A stretch of DNA of 64,000 bases, from NCBI GenBank assembly GCA_905182985.1, contig CAJJDN010000085.1, forward strand, positions 193,296-257,295. The letters are read 5' to 3'. This document shows, piece by piece, positions 1 through 13,857 of the stretch. How positions within the stretch are numbered: the first letter of the stretch is position 1; each line of letters opens with the position of its first letter. The notes below the pieces were generated by a model. It worked only from the letters and a program-made list of their open reading frames with translations. It did no database searches and was not told the origin of the DNA. This DNA comes from Paramecium sonneborni (Eukaryota > Ciliophora > Oligohymenophorea > Peniculida > Parameciidae). A program made the translations under genes and the position numbers.

Positions 1-583
1 ATCCTTTTATTTCAAATAACTTTCTGATTAAACTTTTTATTGAGTGCTTTATAACTTCCATTAGAATGCCAATTTTATCTTAGGTTTTTGCTAGAAAGGA
101 GAAGTTTATAATAAAAAATTGACTCATTGATAGTATAATTAAAGCTGGTTTATTAAGATAATACTTTTTTAGTTTACTAAGCTGAGGATGATGTAGAATT
201 TATTTATCATTCATTCTGTTTTTTTATTTAAGTATCAAATAATTGAGGATAATTCTTAAGGTTAAATAAAATTATTTTTTGAGTATTTTAAGTCACATTT
301 TATTATTAAGGTATTGGCACGAGATTCTAAAGATTTTTTTTGATTACAAATAATTATTATCAAAGAGTTGGTTGTGAATCAAATTCTTATTAAGGTTATT
401 TTTTTATTGTATAGATTTTTTGGGGTAGTTTTCATAGTTTTTCAATGAGTTCTTTTTGGTTAGGTTGTGAATCATAAATTTCTTCTTATTATATAGAGGG
501 GAATTGAATTTATTAATGAATGTAATATGATTGGTTAAAGTAAACCTTGAGGATGGTAGTTTATACATTAATATATTATAGTT
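1..583. other. unassigned AT-rich stretch at the window edge
   Basis: No gene could be assembled here. Short open frames exist on the plus strand, for example one that would splice at a 20-nt GT...TAG candidate intron at about 395-414, but each runs into TGA within 50-60 codons, which is what chance gives at this base composition. It may hold the 3' end of a gene beginning outside the window. Confidence 0.3.
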
Positions 584-1105
584 ATGAACACACAACTAAA
601 AATATTATAATTCAAGTATGAAATAGGACAGGCAAGTCAGTGTTATTTTGTGATTGTTTCAGGTAAGGAACTATATTTTACAAGTACTTATAAAGTTTAA
701 CATGGATTAAACGACTTTAGAGATAAATTTAGTTTGTTAGTCTCATAATTGATTGAATTTTAGTTATGGGATTATTGGGGAGATCCAATCATGAAAGGGT
801 TGGGAAGACTTGATATTTAAAAGGTTTTGAAAGAACGTAAGGATATGCATATAATATAAATTTGGTCAGATGGTAAAGTGGTAGGAGAGTTAATGATTTA
901 ACTTATTTTTGAAGAAGAAATATTATCTCTTTAATCCTCCTTAAAAGAGAAATCATCATTTGGTCTTTAACCTAGTTTTCTAAGCTAATAAGGGGCTTCC
1001 TTTTATGATAATTATTATAACGATAAACCTTTAGTTTATATGTCAGCTTCACGTGGTACTTAGTACAGACCTACACAGTCCCCGGTGCTTTAGATAAAAA
1101 AATGA
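584..1105 (+). CDS. C2-domain protein, 173 aa
   Basis: A single open frame of 173 codons, intronless, opens at the first ATG after an in-frame TGA at 548-550 and closes at TGA 1103-1105. Residues 1-95 look like a C2 domain: an opening strand LKILQFKYEIG, a middle GKELYFTSTYK, then FQLWDYWGDPIMKGLGRLDI, which matches the family pattern hydrophobic-x-D-x(n)-D-x-LG. C2 domains bind phospholipid, often with calcium; only some of the usual acidic loop residues are visible, so calcium dependence is unclear. The tail (about residues 120-173) is Ser/Tyr-rich. The stop lies 12 nt before the PTEN start and in the same frame, so the two ORFs may be one split or fused unit. The gene is well supported; its exact job is unknown. 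Confidence 0.7.
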
Positions 1106-1117
1106 TTATTTAATTTT

Positions 1118-2263
<1,146 letters not shown>

Positions 2264-2287
2264 ATTTTACTATTTTTAAATTATATA

Positions 2288-4093
2288 ATGCAATCACTAG
2301 TTTTATCGGCTAGAATTCCTCCATCTCTACCATTAAATAAATATAAGTCATCAGATTTTCATTCTGTAAACTAAAATTTGACTAGAGTTCAATCACCATC
2401 TGTTAATAAAATGAATTAAGCATTTGGGAGATGTTAGACTGTAAAAACATTAAACTGTGAAAAAGACCCAATTGAGCTCACAATAACATTAATTCTTAAT
2501 GGTTAGAAGTAATTGAATGAATATAAAGTAGATTAATTGTTCCAATAAGCATTCACCAAAACACTACAGATTTATATAAGAAATTAATAACAAAGGTACT
2601 ATAAGTGAATCCTGAAATTGTAAGTAAAATAAAACACTTCCAAACACATAGTAGTGTGAAGAATTATAATATTGATTATTACTTATCACTTGAACTTTAA
2701 CCGTTAGAAGTATTTGAAGAATAAAGACATTTGAAATTAGAACCATATTATACAAATTCAGTTGGTAATCAAATGAGTATTGAAGATTATGATATCCTGA
2801 AATGTATAGGTGTAGGGTATTAATATGATTTTAAAATAATAGTGGATTTTCAAGAGTATATTTGGTAAGAAAACGTGATAATGGTTTATTTTATGCAATG
2901 AAACTTATTGACAAGAACTTTATACTTAAATCTAACAAGGAAATAATTATTTGCAATGAAAAATATGTGATGGAACAATTAAATTCTCCATATTTGGCCA
3001 AATTATTTTACTCATTTGAGACAAACTTCTATCTTGTTTTTGTAATGGAGTAACTTATTATTTTTAAATGTAGATATTGTGCTGGTGGTGAATTGTTTTA
3101 TCATTTGAGAAAATGGAAAAGGTTATCCGAGTAATTGGCAAAGCAGTACTTTGTTTAAGTTTGTTTAGCAATTAATGAATTACATAAATTTGGAATTGTC
3201 TATAGAGATATTAAACCTGAAAATATTTTATTAGATTTAGATGGGTATATAAGATTATCTGATTTTGGTTTATCTAAACCAAATATGAGTCGAGATGTAA
3301 CAGCTTATTCATTTTGTGGATCTCCTGAATATATGTCTCCTGAGATGTTAAAAAGAGAAGGACATAATTATATGGTGGATATCTATTGTTTAGGAGCATT
3401 ACTTTATGAATTTATTTTTGGATCACCACCATTTTATTGTAGAAACATAGATTAAATTTACAACAGCATATTGAATGATAAACTTTAATTCCCTCCTTAT
3501 GGAGATATAAATCCTGACTTAAAGGATTTGATTTCAAAATTGTTGATAAAAGATCCTACAAAACGGTTGGGAGCATAAAATGGTATTAAAGCAATTTTAT
3601 AACACAAATGGTTTTAAGGTTATGATATTGAAGCTTTGGTAAAGAGAAAATGTAAGGTCAGTTATCGACCTATGTTATTAAAGTATAATTTTGATGAGTT
3701 AGAATTCAGCAAAGGAGATTAAGAATTTTAAAAGAAATTGTATGAGAATATGAGATTGGAAAAACAGCAAGTAAGTTTTAAATTAAGTTCTAGAATAAAT
3801 TCACCCGTGCATTTCCACACTTTGAATATGTAAATAAGAGAATTATAGATCATAGATAGAATATTTTAGAGTAATTAACAAAATCAAGATAGATTTAAGG
3901 ATAATAAGGATTATCTAAATAAAGTTTATCTAAATAATAATAATAAAAGACTCAAAACTGTTTGTCTCCTGTATCTTAAGTGAAATAACATTCAAATATT
4001 TAATAATTAATTTCTGAATCATTTAAGCAATCATCTTAATGTAAACGGTTCAATACAGATATTGATTTAAGTAAATTAATGAAAAATATGTGA
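2288..4093 (+). CDS. AGC-family serine/threonine protein kinase
   Basis: About 567 aa with four short introns (2596-2624 or 2605-2624, 2817-2842, 3050-3073, 3771-3793). The first two-fifths is a low-complexity region without a recognised domain. The kinase domain follows: glycine loop spanning the second intron (GVGGFSRVYLV), catalytic lysine in YAMKLIDK, YRDIKPEN catalytic loop, SDFGLSK magnesium loop, activation segment with FCGSPEYMSPEM, and RLGAQNG near the end of the C-lobe. The YRD and the CGSPEYMSPE segment are typical of AGC kinases (PKA/AKT/S6K group). It is closely similar to the kinase at 45478-47358. No PH, C2 or cyclic-nucleotide domain was recognised, so the subfamily is undecided. 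Its position beside PTEN is suggestive but not evidence of a shared pathway. Confidence 0.9.
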
Positions 4094-4125
4094 ATTGTTT
4101 TGAATTATATATATATATTTAATTT

Positions 4126-5844
4126 TCATTCTTCTTCAACTCCTAATAATCTTGTAATGTCTTTGCTATGGCAAATCAATTTTTATGATTTCAAAGATTC
4201 TTATAAGTAATTTTCTATATGAGTTAATTTATGATATGTCTTCAAATTAAAGTAATTAACATAATTTCTATTTTTAATGAAGTAATCAAAATCCCGAATG
4301 ATTGATTGATTAAATTCTTTGAGGTTATTCGTTTTTTAATTGATAAGGGTGATGAGAACACTAAAGAATTTAGGTAATTTATCTTAAATTTTACATTTAA
4401 CTACTTGATCAATATAATGGACGAGATATTAATAATGATAATTTTCACATTATTATTTTAAGAAATCAATTGGTATTTCCCAATGCTTAAGATTTCTAGC
4501 AATTTCTGGTATGAAAATCTTTTCCTTACTGAATATAATGATTGTTCTTTTTAATTTACAACTTGATTCATTAATTCTATATCCTCCATCAACTCCATCT
4601 TTAAGATTTTAATCTAATAATTCTTTATCTTGTTAACTTAATTTATGTGTGTATCTAACTAAAACAATTCTAGGATTACGTTTACATTCTTAGAATGTGA
4701 GTTTATTGAGTCCGATAACAATTTCTTTACCATTTAATTGAATCATAGCTGTTAGAAAATCAATTAAAAATTAGCTTTTATCAAGAGAAGTACTAAATGC
4801 ATTAATAACAAGTCCTGAAGTAGATTAAGTATGCAATAGATTCATTAAATATTTAATATTACCAACTTTTTAACATTAAGCTCTTCCAATTGATCTACTA
4901 AATTAATACATACCATAAAGAAATAAAGTTTAATCGTTAAATAAATCTGTAATATCAGAAAAGAGAGGAAAATAGAATTACTCTCCTCTTTAGATTCTAG
5001 CAAAGTTTAATTAAACAATTGGCTATTTGATCATATTCAAATAAATCTTTTCATAAAAGAGACAGTTTCTAGTAATACAATTAGAATCTCCATTTAATGA
5101 TAGTAATATTTTATTAGCAGATTTACATTCCTGAATGATGTTTGAATTTAAATAGAATTTGTCATAATATTATAAGGATTCTATAGCAATACATACTTTA
5201 AGTTCTTCTGGGATTTGATATTAAAGTGTATTTTCAAGTAAACAAGTACAAGATAGATAATAAACAGGATCTGAAGCAATTGAAATAGATAACAATGATG
5301 GTTATTCAACAACGAATTCAATTTTAGGCAGAATCATTAGATCATCATCTTCATCTAATAAAATAGTTTGGGTAAGCTTTTGTTATTGAACTCCATTTTT
5401 TTATATTTAATTAATAGGAAATGACTTTTCATGTTTAATTGCATATTCATCTTTTTTCATTTTGACAATATCTTATTTCTATTTACGAGTTGCATCATGT
5501 AATTCTATTAAAGAGGTTCTTACTTTCAACATAGTGTCAGATAATATATGTCCACATCTTCTTAATAATTTGAATTTTCTTTCAAAAGATTCTTAATCAG
5601 TAGGCGGAGGAAAATAATTCTTGGGAACTTTTTAGTAATTTTCACCTTTAGAAGCTGTATTAAGTCTTTTTAAAGTTGCTTAAAAAGAGACTGATTAAGA
5701 TAAATCTAATACATCTTCTGCTTTACGAACTATCTCATTCAATCTTAAATATAAGTGTTCTAATGTACGATATATTTCATCATTTATATGATCTGGTAAC
5801 AAATCTTCTCCTTACATTCTTTTTATTTATTATTTTGTATTCAT
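4126..5844 (-). CDS. unrecognised 572-aa protein
   Basis: One uninterrupted frame of 573 codons on the minus strand, closed by TGA; such a length is very unlikely by chance. I do not recognise a family. The N-terminal 170 residues are helical and charged (pattern EIYRTLEHLYLRLNEIV) with a Pro stretch PPPTD. A run LLDEDDDL marks a break, followed by a mixed alpha/beta-looking region with several spaced cysteines (YYLSCTCLLEN, CKSANKILL, SNCITRNC). The C-terminal third contains LNGKEIVIGLNKLTF and LKRTIIIFSKEKIF, which could be beta strands of an enzyme-like fold. There is no signal peptide or membrane segment. It ends 33 nt from the convergent kinase stop and begins 51 nt from the TTLL stop. 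It is a real gene; its function is unknown. Confidence 0.8.
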
Positions 5845-5894
5845 TTTAACATTTGAGTAAATATTAAATTTAAAAAATCATTAAAATAAATATA

Positions 5895-8320
5895 TCACAT
5901 TTCTTATTTCTCATTTTCATTATCACTTTCATATTCTTCTTCTTCCTCATCCATTTCATCTATTTCATCATGTTATAATAATCCTCCATATAATTTTATC
6001 AATTCTTCTGAATCTTCTCTTTCATCAAATATCAATTAGAATTTATTATTCTCCAATAAATTATCATAAAAAATTAAATGCTTTTTACATGGTGGCCATA
6101 TATTTCCATCTGGAGGTGGTATTATCGTATCAATTGATAATCTCATTGCATTCTCTACCATTTAAGGTATTATTCTTTATAAAACTGGACTACTTGTTTC
6201 CAAACAAGGATTTGTATTTATCTCTATTAAATATGGTTTAAATTATGAATCAATCATAAAATCTAATCCAAATATCTCAAAATTAAATTCTTTTTTATGA
6301 AGAGCCAATTTACAATATACAGATTTTATACTTATTGTTGCTATCTCTATTAATTTTGGATATAAATCTTTATAAAAATTATATTTCTTTGGTTAATTCT
6401 CTAAATAACGTTAAAATTCAGAAAAAGATAATTTATTCCCATTCTCATATTTTCCATATGTATCAGCATATTTCTAAATAGCATCATTTGTTAAATGAAC
6501 ATATAAATTTGCAGGATCATCTAAATCAAACTCTTCTGATGAAGTTCTTATATATCCATCTTCATACCAATATGCTCTAAAAATATTATTTAATTAAGTT
6601 ATAAGAAAGTAACATCTAATATCAAATTTCCTTTTATTATATAGAAATGGTTTTTCTATGTATCTCTAAATCAAATAAGTAAATGGCTTTCCATTTTAAT
6701 GCACTTGTTTCTTACTTATGATTTTATTTATCTCAGTCAAATTTTAACAAACGATTATACCTGTTCCTCTGTTTGTAAATTCGCCAGGTTTCACTATCCA
6801 AGTAGAGCCTCTAGATAGGTAAGTTGATAATACTTAGGTAGTTTCTTATAATGCTCTAAGAATTGTAAATACACTTTATCTCTCTATCCTTTTTAAACAT
6901 GGAATGTTATCGGTATTATTGAATGCAAGTCTTACTTTAATAGTTCATAATATCTCTTCAAATTATGATATAAAGCTTTCTTATTACCCAAATGATAATT
7001 CTTCTCTATATGATTATGAATCTATCTATTAATAATTATTAATTACCTTCAAATTTTAATGAACCTTCATTAAACTTAATCCTTTTTGATTTATTAATTT
7101 TAAGTACGCTTTTTAATTTCTCTCTATTTATTTATAATCAGAATCATCATTCATTAATCTTAGTAAAGGATCAATTTAGATTTTCTTATTAAATTATGCT
7201 AATGATTGACTTTAATTGATTTTCTTTCTCATTAATGATTTTATTTCATTACAAGATGGATTTTATAAATCCATGTAATTCTAAACTTTAATTTATGTCC
7301 AAACAAAATTACTATCTGAATCAATTAATTCACTAAATTTAAAGAAGTTCCACCACCATCTTAATTTAAAAATTTCTTTAATTAAATGAGAATTATTTCC
7401 TCTACCAATTTTAAATTTTAAATCAATTAAGCAATCTTATGGTAAAGTATAGAATCCACTTTAAGTGGAAACTAAAAACAAAAAATGTTGGTAATTTTAT
7501 AATTTAGTCTAGAATAATTATTCTCTTGATAATTATGAATATTCAGTTAATGAGAATTTAAAATTATTACTTTAAATTTATGTTGTACTACTTTAAGGCA
7601 TCATTATTTTAGGAGGTACTGGACTAGCATTATTATAATTAACAGAATTTTTTTATTTTATTTTTTGTGGAACTTTGCATTTATTTTTCCTCTCTATTTC
7701 TTCGGTAAATGATTATGATTTATCTCTTTCTTTATCTTAAGACAATGCTTTTTATCTGATTGTCTATTAAGTGAGTACTGTATTTTATTCCATTAGTTTA
7801 TTAAATGGAATAACTTATAATCCCATAACTCCCATAGTTTTTTCAGCTGAAATTTTATGTTGCATTCCTTATAATATACTCGTTAAAATCTATTTAGTAT
7901 TATTAATATCAGATGGAAAGAATCCTTTGACAATTCTAGCTTAGCTATTTTTAGATTCATCAATTTAATCACAATTACTAGTTTATACTTTCCTCTTATC
8001 TCTTTTTTATGGAGCACTATTAGTAAAAACTACACTGTATGTACCTTGAGTTTGAGGTTCTTATGAAAGATTTCTTTGTATGGTAATAGCTATAGTAAGA
8101 GTTTAAGAATGTGAGTACCTTACTAAATTCGCTGGATTGGTTTTCTTGGAAGACTTGGTCGTCGATAGGATATTTTTTAATTGGAAGATTAATCTTTTGT
8201 CAGTTCAGAAAATTTAATACTGCTTTTTTTATTGAGTTGATTGATTTTTTATTAAATTGTAAGTGCATTATTAAGGTTTCTAATAGGTGGAGTTCTAAAA
8301 TAGGTTTCATCTTTGTACAT
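5895..8320 (-). CDS. tubulin-tyrosine-ligase-like (TTLL) enzyme
   Basis: 782 aa with introns at 8090-8118, 7022-7046 and 6811-6833; spliced length is a multiple of three. TTLL enzymes use ATP to add amino acids (Glu or Gly) to tubulin tails, here presumably on ciliary or cortical microtubules. The first 250 residues are low-complexity and Gln/Ser-rich. Domain landmarks in order: KIGRGNNSHLIKEIF, LRWWWNFFKFSELID, HLGNKKALYHNL, GSTWIVKPGEF with NRGTGI (ATP-grasp), KFDIRCYF, AYWYEDGYIRTSS, LYVHLTNDAIQKYADTYGKY and IEINTNPCLE (metal-binding Glu/Asn). The extreme C-terminus is acidic (runs of Glu/Asp). Whether it is a glutamylase or glycylase cannot be told by eye; the HLGNKKALYHN stretch resembles glycylase-type members. 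Its start lies 74 nt from the divergent PP6R start. Confidence 0.92.
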
Positions 8321-8389
8321 AATTTGATTAAGTTTAATAAATTATTAATTTATAAAAGGAAACATTAATTTTCTCCTATAATAATTAAA

Positions 8390-9539
8390 TAAAAATGATG
8401 TTCTTCAAGTAAGATTTTATAAGTTGTATAGTTTAAGCTTTTAAAGATTCTTTGCAGGTTTTGGTTCAGTTTTAGACCCTTTACTGTCTCAAGAGAACTG
8501 TACATTAGAGATGATTCTTGATGATGACACATTATAAGAGATAAAATTAAATGGAGCAACAAAGTTTGGAAATTTGTAATTATAAATTGATTTATTAGAG
8601 TGTAACAAAAAATATAGATACATTTAGTAAGATGATAGGATATTTGTGTGTAAATGAAGATGAAGAGTATAATGAGAAGACATAGATTAGGTAAAATGAT
8701 TAAACTTAAAAATGATTAAGATATCCTTTTATGATAAGTGAGGCAATAGGAAATGAAAATGGTCCAATAATAGATTATCTATTTGAAGGAGATAAATAGA
8801 ATCCAAATTATGAAGAGAATGAAGAATCAAGACAGAAATTCTTACCAAAGATTTTTGATATTTTGGATAGAGATTATTTGAATGTTACACTTGCTGGATA
8901 TTTATCAAAAGTAGTATGTGGAATTATAAGAAGAAGAGGTTATGATGTACAAATAATACATATTATTAAAAGTTATGGAGATTTCTATCTTAACCAGAAC
9001 ATAAATCAATTATAAGTAATTTGATTAAGAATTTGGATGTATTTCATATAGCTGAAATAATTGAAAAATTAATTATCTTAGATACTAATTAAGAACAATA
9101 AGATAATCAAACTAATTTTTAGGATGAGAGAATTGAATTGCTACGTAGAGTCATAAGAGTTTTTGAATATAAGACTCATTAAAATGATGTAACAGATAAT
9201 TGTAGTCATATCATAATTGAAATTCTAAACAAATCAGAATTGTTTCTATCTGTTCTTAATATACCTGAAAAACTATTTACCATAGCTGTAAATATTAAAT
9301 TATATTCATAGTTAAATTCTAGTTCTGCTACTGTTGTTTCTGTAATCATTACATTACTTGAAGCCATCCATCGTTATGTTTAATAGCAATAAGATAAGAA
9401 TCCATCTTTTTCATTTTCTTATCATTAATTTTATCCAATTGCCTAGGAATTCAAGAGTGCATTGCTTGTTGATAAAATATCTATTAGTAATTTCACTTCC
9501 TTATTCAAGGTGCTTTCAATACTACTTATGGAATCTCAC
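8390..9539 (+). repeat. direct repeat copy 1 (probable assembly duplication)
   Basis: These 1,150 bases recur at an offset of 1,151 as 9541-10690. The two copies are separated by a single N at 9540 and appear identical throughout. A real tandem duplication would not be expected to break exactly at a gap symbol, so I read this as two overlapping contig ends that were not merged. Confidence 0.9.
8395..9539 (+). other. 5' part of PP6 regulatory subunit gene, duplicated by assembly
   Basis: The ATG, the first four introns (8409-8431, 8600-8627, 8691-8720, 8947-8972) and most of the SAPS domain are present, but the frame runs into the gap at 9540 inside what is intron 5 in the complete copy. The same sequence continues correctly in the copy starting at 9546. 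It should not be counted as a separate gene or as a pseudogene unless the duplication is confirmed. Confidence 0.8.
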
Positions 9540-9540
9540 N
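9540..9540. other. single-base assembly gap (N)
   Basis: One N joins two identical 1,150-bp flanks. This marks a contig join, not a biological feature. Confidence 0.95.
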
Positions 9541-10690
9541 TAAAAATGATGTTCTTCAAGTAAGATTTTATAAGTTGTATAGTTTAAGCTTTTAAAGATT
9601 CTTTGCAGGTTTTGGTTCAGTTTTAGACCCTTTACTGTCTCAAGAGAACTGTACATTAGAGATGATTCTTGATGATGACACATTATAAGAGATAAAATTA
9701 AATGGAGCAACAAAGTTTGGAAATTTGTAATTATAAATTGATTTATTAGAGTGTAACAAAAAATATAGATACATTTAGTAAGATGATAGGATATTTGTGT
9801 GTAAATGAAGATGAAGAGTATAATGAGAAGACATAGATTAGGTAAAATGATTAAACTTAAAAATGATTAAGATATCCTTTTATGATAAGTGAGGCAATAG
9901 GAAATGAAAATGGTCCAATAATAGATTATCTATTTGAAGGAGATAAATAGAATCCAAATTATGAAGAGAATGAAGAATCAAGACAGAAATTCTTACCAAA
10001 GATTTTTGATATTTTGGATAGAGATTATTTGAATGTTACACTTGCTGGATATTTATCAAAAGTAGTATGTGGAATTATAAGAAGAAGAGGTTATGATGTA
10101 CAAATAATACATATTATTAAAAGTTATGGAGATTTCTATCTTAACCAGAACATAAATCAATTATAAGTAATTTGATTAAGAATTTGGATGTATTTCATAT
10201 AGCTGAAATAATTGAAAAATTAATTATCTTAGATACTAATTAAGAACAATAAGATAATCAAACTAATTTTTAGGATGAGAGAATTGAATTGCTACGTAGA
10301 GTCATAAGAGTTTTTGAATATAAGACTCATTAAAATGATGTAACAGATAATTGTAGTCATATCATAATTGAAATTCTAAACAAATCAGAATTGTTTCTAT
10401 CTGTTCTTAATATACCTGAAAAACTATTTACCATAGCTGTAAATATTAAATTATATTCATAGTTAAATTCTAGTTCTGCTACTGTTGTTTCTGTAATCAT
10501 TACATTACTTGAAGCCATCCATCGTTATGTTTAATAGCAATAAGATAAGAATCCATCTTTTTCATTTTCTTATCATTAATTTTATCCAATTGCCTAGGAA
10601 TTCAAGAGTGCATTGCTTGTTGATAAAATATCTATTAGTAATTTCACTTCCTTATTCAAGGTGCTTTCAATACTACTTATGGAATCTCAC
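9541..10690 (+). repeat. direct repeat copy 2 (probable assembly duplication)
   Basis: Second copy of 8390-9539. This copy is continuous with the rest of the PP6R gene and is the one to keep. Confidence 0.9.
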
Positions 10691-11917
10691 AATAGCCTTT
10701 TAGTTAGATGAAATTGAAATTGCTACAATTATATCTATCCATCTTGAGAATCAATAATATTGAACTTATCCATTAATTTAATCATAAAGGTATCTATGAA
10801 ATACTAATGAAATTTGTTATTCAATATGAATTCAATAATCAATTACAAAATTACTTCTATGAAATTACAACATTCATTTTTGATAGACCTCAATTTGAAA
10901 AAATTTAAGAAGATTTCTTAGCTTTAAATCTTATTTAATTCATTATTAAATATAATAGATTTGATAAAGAAAATGTTGGAACTCTAAATACTAAAATTAA
11001 AAGAGGTTATGTTGGAATCTTAAGTAAATTGAGCTATTATTTCATTAACAAAATTAATAATAATTAAGAATGGAATCAATATGTTGAATAAATACTTGAA
11101 CCTATTAGCATTATTGAAAATTAGTATATGTTAGGAGTCAATCCTAAACCTAAGATACAAATGGATACAAATGATGACAATATGAATGAAATGTTTAAAG
11201 TATTATATTTTATTATAATATCCTATAGAATTTTTCGAAAAATAAAAATACTTAAAATATCCAATAATCATAATCATAAGTATAATAATAAGATCAATAA
11301 CCAGCTGTTGAAATTGAAGAAGATACAGAAGAAATATAAAATGATGATGATTTAGATGAAAATATTAAAAATGTAGAAAAAGATGAAACAGAATAAATCT
11401 AAGAAAACAATTCTAAAAAACCTGAAATGATGATTGATGTTGATGAAGAGGAAATTGAAAAAGTTATCAATAGTCCAGAAACAAGTCCTAAAGTTGGTAA
11501 TTTAATTATCAATCTATTTTAGTTGAATAAATTATTTAATTCTAAGAATAAACTTTAAAGACATCTCCTTAAGCAAGTGAAATCATAACTGATCAAACTG
11601 TTAATAAATATTGGAAGGCTCATGAAGGATTAGAACATTAAGAACCTGGTAGAAAAGGTTCATAGGATGATATCCATAAACATTTACCTGATCATCATAA
11701 TTCACTCAAATAAGAAGAGAATTTAAAAGATGTCTAAGAAAAACATGATTTACAATCTAAAATTGAAACCCATGAAGATCTGAAAGTTTAAGTTTAAGAA
11801 GTTAAAGTTGAAGAAATCAATTCCCCTGAAGAACAATAATAATAACAACAAGAATAAGAATAATAACCAAATCAAAAAGTTGAAGAAGAATAGGAATAAG
11901 AAGAAATAATCAGTTGA
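9546..11917 (+). CDS. PP6 phosphatase regulatory subunit (SAPS domain)
   Basis: 724 aa after removing seven introns (9560-9582, 9751-9778, 9842-9871, 10098-10123, 10661-10695, 11200-11228, 11497-11522); the total is a multiple of three. SAPS proteins are helical-repeat scaffolds that bind and target the PP6 (yeast Sit4) catalytic subunit. The match starts at once: a short N-terminus with GFGSVLDPLLSQENCTLEMI then ILDDDTLQEIKLNG, followed by QIRYPFMISEAIG and LWRFLSQPEHKSII. Helical repeats continue with KIKRGYVGILSKLS near residue 490. The last 200 residues are acidic and rich in Gln, Glu and His, with Gln tracts encoded by TAA/CAA, probably disordered. The intron at 10661 (35 nt) is at the long end for this genome. 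The identification is firm; targets are unknown. Confidence 0.9.
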
Positions 11918-12895
11918 TTCCATTATAAAATAATATATACATACATTATTTATATTGCCCTTATTTCTATTAAATTCTTTTTTAACATCCTATAAATTTA
12001 ACTATTAACTTTTACCCCTAAAAACTATTAATCCACTATCAAATATATACAAAATTAGTACTTAATAAAATAATATTTTTATTTTGAATTTAATTAAATT
12101 TATAATCAGCACTTTATTCTTATAAAATTAAGTATAATTTAGATTAATTTATGAAAAATTCTTCAACAATAATAAAACTCTCTTTTAAGATGAAATTTCT
12201 ATGTCGATCTATTTTACACTTTATTACTTGAAAATCTACATAAAAATTAGATTAAAATGTGTTAATTTTTTCAGTTTGTCATTCTAGAAACTTTTAAATA
12301 ATACTTTTAATATAGATAATGTTATTTTTAAACTTGGATAATTTTTTAATTGTAGAGATATCTTCTGTAAGATGTAACTTAAAAAAGAAAACATTAATTT
12401 TTATAGATATCACCATTAATTGATACAACTACTCAATGGAATATACTAACTGTCAACATGTATTAAATTTCTAATAAATAAAACTGATGTATTGAATATT
12501 ACTTTTGTAAAAATTTGTCTCAATTCAAAAAATTATTTAATTAATATGTTATATATAAAAATGATTGTCCATTCCGTTATTCAATATTGATAAATTGCTA
12601 GATGAATACCATAATTATTTATTATATATTTAATGTCCATAATTAAAAGAATGGATAATCCCAATAATATTATTGAAAAAAACAGTTCAATTTAATTAAA
12701 AATAGAGATTAACCTTAGAAACATTAAATGAATCAAACGCCATAAAAATTTCAAGTGTAGTTTCAACTCCAAACTTGAAATAATAGAGTTTATCATGATT
12801 ATCCAAAGTATGCCTTGTATTTTTATAGAAATTAATAATGGTTTTGATTTATATATTAAATTTTATATATATTTAAATTAATTTCATTTTTAGAA
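11918..12895. other. intergenic, very AT-rich
   Basis: About 980 bases with no frame longer than expected by chance on either strand. Composition is even more A+T-rich than the coding neighbours. No repeat, RNA gene or regulatory motif was recognised. Confidence 0.6.
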
Positions 12896-13744
12896 ATGAA
12901 TAAAGACTAAGATGATCAAGAAAGATAACCTATACTTATAGAAAAATAATACAATTAATATTTTGATTGGGAAACATTCAAAAAATAATATTATCAATAA
13001 GAAAATGTATTATAAACATCTTTAAAATCGTTAAATGAATTACATAGTGAAATCTCAAGAAAACTAATTTAATTAGAGTATTGAACATATCTATACAATG
13101 ATAGCAAATCAGATCCAATTTGTGAAGAGGATGAATAAGACAATCGAAAATAATTTTAATCTATTGATATAAGAAAGTATTAAGATTAATTTGATGATCT
13201 AAATTTGATAATGAGCACAATGTCAAGAATGCTGAATGAATATACAATCAGTCCTGAAGAAGTTTAATCTAAACTTAAGAATAATATGTTAAAGAGATTC
13301 AAAGAAATACATTAAGAACATGAGAAAGAACTTTTTAAATTAAAAGTACTACTTGAAAGCATAAATAGTAAGCAATGAAAACTAACATCTAAAAATATGA
13401 GCTATTTAAAGAAGCTATAAAAAATCCATCTTTATCAGGAAATAACAAATATAAAAGAGATTACCAAATAAATGATTTTCTATCTAGAGGAGTTAATTAA
13501 GCATCTCATGTATTAGACATAGCTTCAACAATTCACTCAAGTCTTTCAGATCAAAATTATAGAGTGTCTTCAATCTAAAATAAAGTCACTGAATATATGG
13601 GTATTTCACATTTCGATAATAGGATAATTTGAAGGAATTAATTAATTAATTAATGGAATACGTTATCATTAAAATAAAGGTTAATTTATATTGATGGGCT
13701 TAATTGTCTTATTAGTTGTGATAATTTTATTTAAATTTATTTGA
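12896..13744 (+). CDS. GOSR1: Golgi Qb-SNARE, GOSR1/GOS28 type
   Basis: 258 aa with introns at 13078-13104, 13346-13368 and 13601-13622. GOS28-type SNAREs act in fusion of transport vesicles with the Golgi. The N-terminal half is helical and charged, as in the Habc region (SLKSLNELHSEISRKLIQL, RMLNEYTISPEEVQSKL). The SNARE motif region reads DFLSRGVNQASHVLDIASTI then SSIQNKVTEYMGQFEGINQL, and the protein ends in one hydrophobic anchor (FILMGLIVLLVVIILFKFI) as the family requires. Splicing the last intron is needed to reach the membrane segment in frame, which supports the model. The neighbouring minus-strand coiled-coil gene ends 113 nt away. Confidence 0.85.
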
Positions 13745-13857
13745 AATAATTTATTTATTAAAATGTAAAAACTAAAGCTATTAAGATTAGAATATAAGTT
13801 ATTTAAATTTATTATATCATTAATTTAAATTATATAATAAAGATGATACATCATATT

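Noticed and set aside
8390..10690. Genuine recent tandem duplication of the PP6R 5' end
   Set aside because: Complete identity and the single N exactly between copies favour an assembly artefact.
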